From assembly GCF_009392895.1 (NCBI RefSeq), contig NZ_CP045490.1, positions 62,001-126,000 of the forward strand: 64,000 nucleotides of DNA, in the 5' to 3' direction. A program made the position numbers and the translations under genes. A model generated the notes under the pieces. It had not been told where the DNA came from. It was given only the letters and a program-made list of their open reading frames with translations, and searched no databases. Each line of letters begins with the position of its first letter. Positions within the stretch are counted from its first letter, which is position 1. The DNA comes from Natronorubrum aibiense (GTDB lineage Archaea; Halobacteriota; Halobacteria; Halobacteriales; Natrialbaceae). Positions 60,346 to 64,000 of the stretch are shown here, piece by piece.

Positions 60346-61512
60346 TCACTCGTAGGTCCGGCGACCGATTTCGCGCTCGAGGATCTCGTCCCAGTCGTAC
60401 TCGACGCCGAGGCCCGGCCCGTCCGGAACCTGCACGTGGCCGTTCTCGTCGACCGTGTCGAGCATATCCGAGTAGTCGTCGGCATACACCGGCGGCTGCG
60501 TGTTCGGGCAGATCGGGTGGACGAGCGCGACTTCGTAGTAGTTGCTGTTTCGCGTCGCCGCCAGACACTGTCGCTGGGCGGGCCCCGGCGCGTGGTACTC
60601 GACGTCGAGGCCGAACCCTTCCGCGACGTGGGCGATCTTCATCGCCCCGGTGATGCCGCCGTCGTACTCCGGGTCGGCGCGGACGAAGTCCGTCGCCTCC
60701 GCCGCGACGAAATCCGCGTGGGGCTCGAGGCCACGGACGTGTTCGGTCTGCAACAGCGGCGTCTCGAGCATCTCCCGAAGCTTTCGGTGGGCGTGATGTG
60801 AGACGCCGCCGTCGCGGTAGGGGTCTTCGTACCAGAGGAAGCCGGCGTCGTCACACGCCCGCCCGATCTCGAGTGCGTCGGCGAACGTCGCCGGATTGCA
60901 GGCCGGATCGATCATCAGGTCCATCTCGTCGCCGACGCGGCGGCCGACTTCGCGGACGGTTTCGGCCGACTCGGTCGCATCGGTCCAGTCGCCGCCCCAG
61001 TCGTGGATTTTGAAGCCCGGATACCCCAACTCGAGACACTCCTCGGCGAAGTCGGCGAACGCCTCGGGGGAATCCAGCCCGCCGTTTCTGTCGCCCTGAT
61101 AGGTCGAGGCGTACGCCGGGAACGAGGTCCGGTACGTGCCGATGAGTTCGTGGATCGGCGCGTCATAGTACTTCCCCGCGAAATCCCACAGCGCGATGTC
61201 GAGCGGGCCCATGCCCATCCAGTCGTACTTTCTGAGCGCGCGCTTGAACGCGCTCCAGTGGCGCTCGCGCTCGAGCGGATTCTTTCCGATCAGGTAGTCG
61301 GCGACCATGTTGATTTGAGCCGCCGCCGGGGAGTTGCCGCCGACGTACTCGCCCGTGATCCCCTCGTCGGTGTGGATCCGGAGCGCGAACAGTTTCCGCT
61401 GGGTCGTGGTACCCGGTTCGTAGACGATGCTGAATCCGTTCGGCGCGTAGCCGACGTCCGGCAGGTCGTAGCCGAATTCGACGGATTCGATCTTCGTGAT
61501 AGTCGGTGCCAT
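60346..61512 (-). CDS. Enolase-superfamily dehydratase (mandelate racemase/muconate lactonizing group)
   Basis: The 388-residue protein has the capping N-terminal domain (residues 1-125) and the barrel with GFKIHDWGG (Lys168, His170), metal ligands Asp202 in LMIDPACNP, Glu229 in LWYEDPY and Glu257 in LLQTEHVRG, and a barrel-end His in VEYHAPGP. Members abstract an alpha proton from a carboxylate, mostly dehydrating sugar acids. The C-terminus ends PDGPGLGVEYDWDEIL. It is followed 10 bp later by the enoyl-CoA hydratase-like gene. A second member is cut at the right edge of the window. Confidence 0.92.
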   Translation of the reverse strand: MAPTITKIESVEFGYDLPDVGYAPNGFSIVYEPGTTTQRKLFALRIHTDEGITGEYVGGNSPAAAQINMVADYLIGKNPLERERHWSAFKRALRKYDWMGMGPLDIALWDFAGKYYDAPIHELIGTYRTSFPAYASTYQGDRNGGLDSPEAFADFAEECLELGYPGFKIHDWGGDWTDATESAETVREVGRRVGDEMDLMIDPACNPATFADALEIGRACDDAGFLWYEDPYRDGGVSHHAHRKLREMLETPLLQTEHVRGLEPHADFVAAEATDFVRADPEYDGGITGAMKIAHVAEGFGLDVEYHAPGPAQRQCLAATRNSNYYEVALVHPICPNTQPPVYADDYSDMLDTVDENGHVQVPDGPGLGVEYDWDEILEREIGRRTYE

Positions 61513-61652
61513 CTACCTGTTCATCGAGTACTGTTACCAAATCGCTTTCCCTCGGAACGCTGGCCGCGATCAGTCACCGAGCGAATGACTCGAGACCGCC
61601 ACGAGCGCGCTCGCAGGACAACAGTTACGGTGTCGCCGCCGAACTGAGTGGT

Positions 61653-62624
61653 ATGGTCTCGCACGGATACGTCCTGCCGACCCGCGGAATCGTTCTCTCG
61701 GCCGACGACGCACTCGAGCAAGCCGCACGCGTCGAATCGGAAGTCATCGCCCTCGCACAGCAAGCCGAAGCGCTCGGATTCGATGCAGTCTGGGCGGGTG
61801 ACAGTGTCCTCGCGAAGCCGCGCCTCGAGCCCCTCACGCTCTTGAGTGCGATCGCGGGCGCGACGGACGCCGTGACGCTCGGTACAGCGGTGTATCTGCC
61901 ACCGCTTCGCCATCCGGTCCACGTCGCCCACCAAACGGCGACGGTCGACCTCGTCAGCGGCGGCCGACTCGCACTCGGCGTGGGCGTGGGTGTCGGCCCG
62001 GGTGCCGAAGCCGAACACGAACAGCTCGACGTCCCGTACAACCGACGCGGAGCGATGCTCGACGAGGGTCTCGAGATCCTGACCGGGCTCTGGGGCGATG
62101 ACCCGGTCACGTTTGACGGCGAGTTCTTCGAGTTGACCGAGGCCGATATCGGTCTTCGCCCCTGTAGCCCGCCACCGATCTACGTCGCCTCCGCGACGTT
62201 CGACCCGCGCGATGGCTTCCCGCGACCGATCCGCGAGCGAATCAAAGCTCACGGCGGTGGCTGGCTCCCGATCGGAATGACGACCGAGATGTACGCAGCC
62301 GGCCTCGAGCGCGCCCGCGACCTCGTCGACAACGCCGGCCGAAACCCGGCCGCGTTCGAGGCCGCCTACTACCAGGACGTCGTCATCGCGGACACCGAAG
62401 CGGCCGCCATCGAACAAGCGCGGGACTTCCTCGAGCGATACTATCCGTCGTGGGGGCCACTGAGCGACGACGATATTCGAAAGCGTGGCGCGTTCGGCCC
62501 GCCGGACGTCGTCGAAGACCACCTCGAGCGATACGCGGATGCCGGCGTCGAACAGTTCGTCACGCGATTTACGGCTGCGGATCAGCGCGGCCAACTCCGC
62601 CGGTTCGCGGATATCGTCGACTGA
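61653..62624 (+). CDS. LLM-class F420/flavin-dependent oxidoreductase
   Basis: The 323-residue protein starts at ATG 61653 (MVSHGYVLPTRGIVL). It has AEALGFDAVWAGDSVL, TLGTAVYLPPLRHPVHVAHQ and SGGRLALGVGVGVGPGAEAE, typical of luciferase-like monooxygenases and F420-dependent dehydrogenases. It continues ILTGLWGDDPVTFDGEFF and ends with a conserved FVTRFTAADQRGQL. Halobacteria make F420, so either cofactor is possible. It stands alone between two minus-strand genes. Confidence 0.9.
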   Translation: MVSHGYVLPTRGIVLSADDALEQAARVESEVIALAQQAEALGFDAVWAGDSVLAKPRLEPLTLLSAIAGATDAVTLGTAVYLPPLRHPVHVAHQTATVDLVSGGRLALGVGVGVGPGAEAEHEQLDVPYNRRGAMLDEGLEILTGLWGDDPVTFDGEFFELTEADIGLRPCSPPPIYVASATFDPRDGFPRPIRERIKAHGGGWLPIGMTTEMYAAGLERARDLVDNAGRNPAAFEAAYYQDVVIADTEAAAIEQARDFLERYYPSWGPLSDDDIRKRGAFGPPDVVEDHLERYADAGVEQFVTRFTAADQRGQLRRFADIVD

Positions 62625-62722
62625 CCGCTGGCGATAGGACCGTTTCGTAATCCGTGTTCACGCTGCCCTCGCTGCCCACTCCGGCGTTTCCGTGAAAAGT
62701 TCTGGTATGGCTGTCAGGCTCG

Positions 62723-63727
62723 TTACGGGAGCCGACCCGTCAGCGCCTCGCTCGCCGGGGCGAACGCGATCGTCGAGCCGAGGTCGTCCTCGAGCGCCCG
62801 CTCGTAGAGCATGTGCGCTGCGGCGGCCGTCTCGATTCCCGTCCCGCCGCTGTCGAACACCGTGATTTCGTCGTCACTCGTGCGTCCGGGGACGGTTCCG
62901 GCGACGACCTCGCCCAGATCGCCGTGGATGTGGTCTTCCGTGACGACTCCCTCCTCGAGCGCCGCGAGGAACGCCCCGGCGTCGAACGTCGCACGCTCCC
63001 GCAAGTCTGGCACGTAAGTTGCCTGTTCGATCGTCGCCGTGTCGATCTCGCGGCTCCCCTCCTGATACTGACCCATTGCCGTCACGTGCGTTCCGGGTTC
63101 GAGGTCGTCGCCGTCGAAAACTGGCTCGCTCGACTTCGTCGCCGTAATAACGACGTCCGCACCCTCGAGTGCAGCCGCGCTCGCATCGACGGCGTGGACA
63201 TCGGCCTCGAGTTGCTCGTCGAACTCGCTCGCGAACGTCTCTCGGTTTTCGGGGGTCGGTGAGAAAACTCGAATCTCCTCGAAGTCGCGGACGGTCACGG
63301 TCGTGTTGACCTGCCCACGAGCCTGCGAGCCGCTGCCGATGACGGCGAGCGTCGTCGCACCGTCGCGTGCGAGTTCGTCGACGGCGACGGCTCCGGCGGC
63401 TCCGGTCTTGAACGGATTCATGCTCGCGCCGTCGAGGACGGCGAGCGGTTCGCCGCTCTCGGCGTCGAACAGCGGCGTGATGAACCAAGCGTTGCCCGCC
63501 CCGAAGCCGGAGGTGTACATGTACCCGCCAACTACGCCCGTTTCCGGAAGCAAGGCGGCGTAGCTCGTGAACATTCCGTCGGGATCGGCGCGGAAGAACT
63601 TCTGGCGTGGGTAGGCTGGCGCACCCTCGCCGACCTGTCGGTAGCCGTTCCTGACGGCGTCGACGTACTCGGCTGGCGTGGCAAGACCGTCGATTTCGTC
63701 GCTGGTGAGAAACAGTGTGTCTGTCAT
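62723..63727 (-). CDS. Ornithine cyclodeaminase/mu-crystallin family dehydrogenase
   Basis: The 334-residue protein starts at ATG 63727 (MTDTLFLTSDEIDGL). It has the substrate region GAPAYPRQKFFRADPDGMFT, LDGASMNPFKTGAAGAVAVD with the family Lys, the NAD motif AVIGSGSQARGQVN, and FDSGGTGIETAAAAHMLYE with the catalytic Asp. Family members are ornithine cyclodeaminase, alanine dehydrogenase, ketimine reductase and 2,3-diaminopropionate enzymes. It is preceded by the partial enolase-superfamily gene on the same strand (77 bp gap). The substrate is not assignable. Confidence 0.9.
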   Translation of the reverse strand: MTDTLFLTSDEIDGLATPAEYVDAVRNGYRQVGEGAPAYPRQKFFRADPDGMFTSYAALLPETGVVGGYMYTSGFGAGNAWFITPLFDAESGEPLAVLDGASMNPFKTGAAGAVAVDELARDGATTLAVIGSGSQARGQVNTTVTVRDFEEIRVFSPTPENRETFASEFDEQLEADVHAVDASAAALEGADVVITATKSSEPVFDGDDLEPGTHVTAMGQYQEGSREIDTATIEQATYVPDLRERATFDAGAFLAALEEGVVTEDHIHGDLGEVVAGTVPGRTSDDEITVFDSGGTGIETAAAAHMLYERALEDDLGSTIAFAPASEALTGRLP

Positions 63728-63804
63728 ACTCAGACACTCACACTCGAGGTAGAAAAAGACCGCTGATACGAGTCGGTCGACGCGGCGACGGCGACCGGTT
63801 CCGA

Positions 63805-64000
63805 CTACGTTTTGCGGTGTTCCTCGACGACGTCCCAGTCCAGTTCGATCCCCAGTCCCGGTTTGTCCGGTACCGTAATCGTCCCGTCCTGAATCAGCGG
63901 TTCGTCCGCGTCGACGAGGTCGTCCCACCACGGCACGTCTCGTGCGTGGAACTCGAGGGCAAGGAAGTTCGGCACTGTCGCACCGACGTGGACGCCGGCC
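63805..64000 (-). CDS. Enolase-superfamily dehydratase, C-terminal end (cut by window edge)
   Basis: The frame enters at the right edge and stops with TAG at 63807-63805. The visible 64 residues read AGVHVGATVPNFLALEFHAR, VPWWDDLVDADEPLIQDGTI and TVPDKPGLGIELDWDVVEEH. The VPxxPGLGIELD ending with the preceding TVPNFLALEFH block is the C-terminus of mandelate racemase/galactonate dehydratase-type enzymes. It is probably co-directional with, and upstream of, the ornithine-cyclodeaminase-family gene. The remaining part lies outside the window. Confidence 0.85.
   Translation of the reverse strand, partial: AGVHVGATVPNFLALEFHARDVPWWDDLVDADEPLIQDGTITVPDKPGLGIELDWDVVEEHRKT

Overview
The window is chromosomal DNA of a haloarchaeon (class Halobacteria), probably of the Natrinema/Haloterrigena/Natrialba kind. 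The evidence is very high GC, strongly acidic proteins, many twin-arginine (Tat) export signals, leaderless genes with a TATA box about 27 nt before the start codon, and haloarchaeal families (bacterio-opsin-activator-type HTH, HalOD1, membrane-anchored winged helix proteins, IS1341-type TnpB). The genus is an inference. No rRNA, functional tRNA or CRISPR array was seen.

Layout. 0-5.8 kb: a minus-strand hydantoin/amide catabolic operon (hyuA, hyuB, isochorismatase-type amidase, isocitrate lyase/PEP mutase family enzyme) facing an HTH regulator, with a perfect palindrome in the divergent promoter. 5.8-11.6 kb: a membrane protein, a decayed locus carrying a histidine-kinase tail, a large pilin-like surface protein, an ABC exporter and a small conserved gene. 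11.7-22.5 kb: the most distinctive region, a cell-surface system of a SipW-like signal peptidase, an acidic low-complexity secreted protein and six secreted paralogues. Five share a Tat plus SipW-type N-terminus, and five of the six a C-terminal EQ[CA]RH motif. They carry different passenger domains, including von Willebrand A domains nested inside the scaffold. Two membrane-anchored winged-helix proteins lie in or beside it. 22.9-27.4 kb: small membrane proteins, a TnpB element with probable guide RNA, and an OsmC protein. 27.9-38.4 kb: mixed genes (creatininase family, sulfatase-fold enzyme plus GtrA, TetR with a likely operator, RidA, Acr3/ArsC arsenic detoxification, formyltransferase-fold protein, OsmC, patatin, HalOD1).

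39-64 kb is a catabolic island: TAXI-TRAP transporter, PadR regulator, two class III CoA-transferases, a two-subunit class I CoA-transferase, two acyl-CoA dehydrogenases, acyl-CoA synthetase, enoyl-CoA hydratase family protein, two SDRs, zinc alcohol/sugar dehydrogenase, cyclase-family hydrolase, ThDP enzyme, HpcH/HpaI aldolase, two enolase-superfamily dehydratases (one cut by the window end), LLM flavin oxidoreductase and an ornithine-cyclodeaminase-family dehydrogenase. The set suggests uptake of an organic acid, CoA activation, oxidation and aldol cleavage. The substrate cannot be read from sequence.

Start codons were re-chosen where the longest frame ran into a promoter or lost family similarity. 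Domain names rest on motif recognition by eye. No database search was run.
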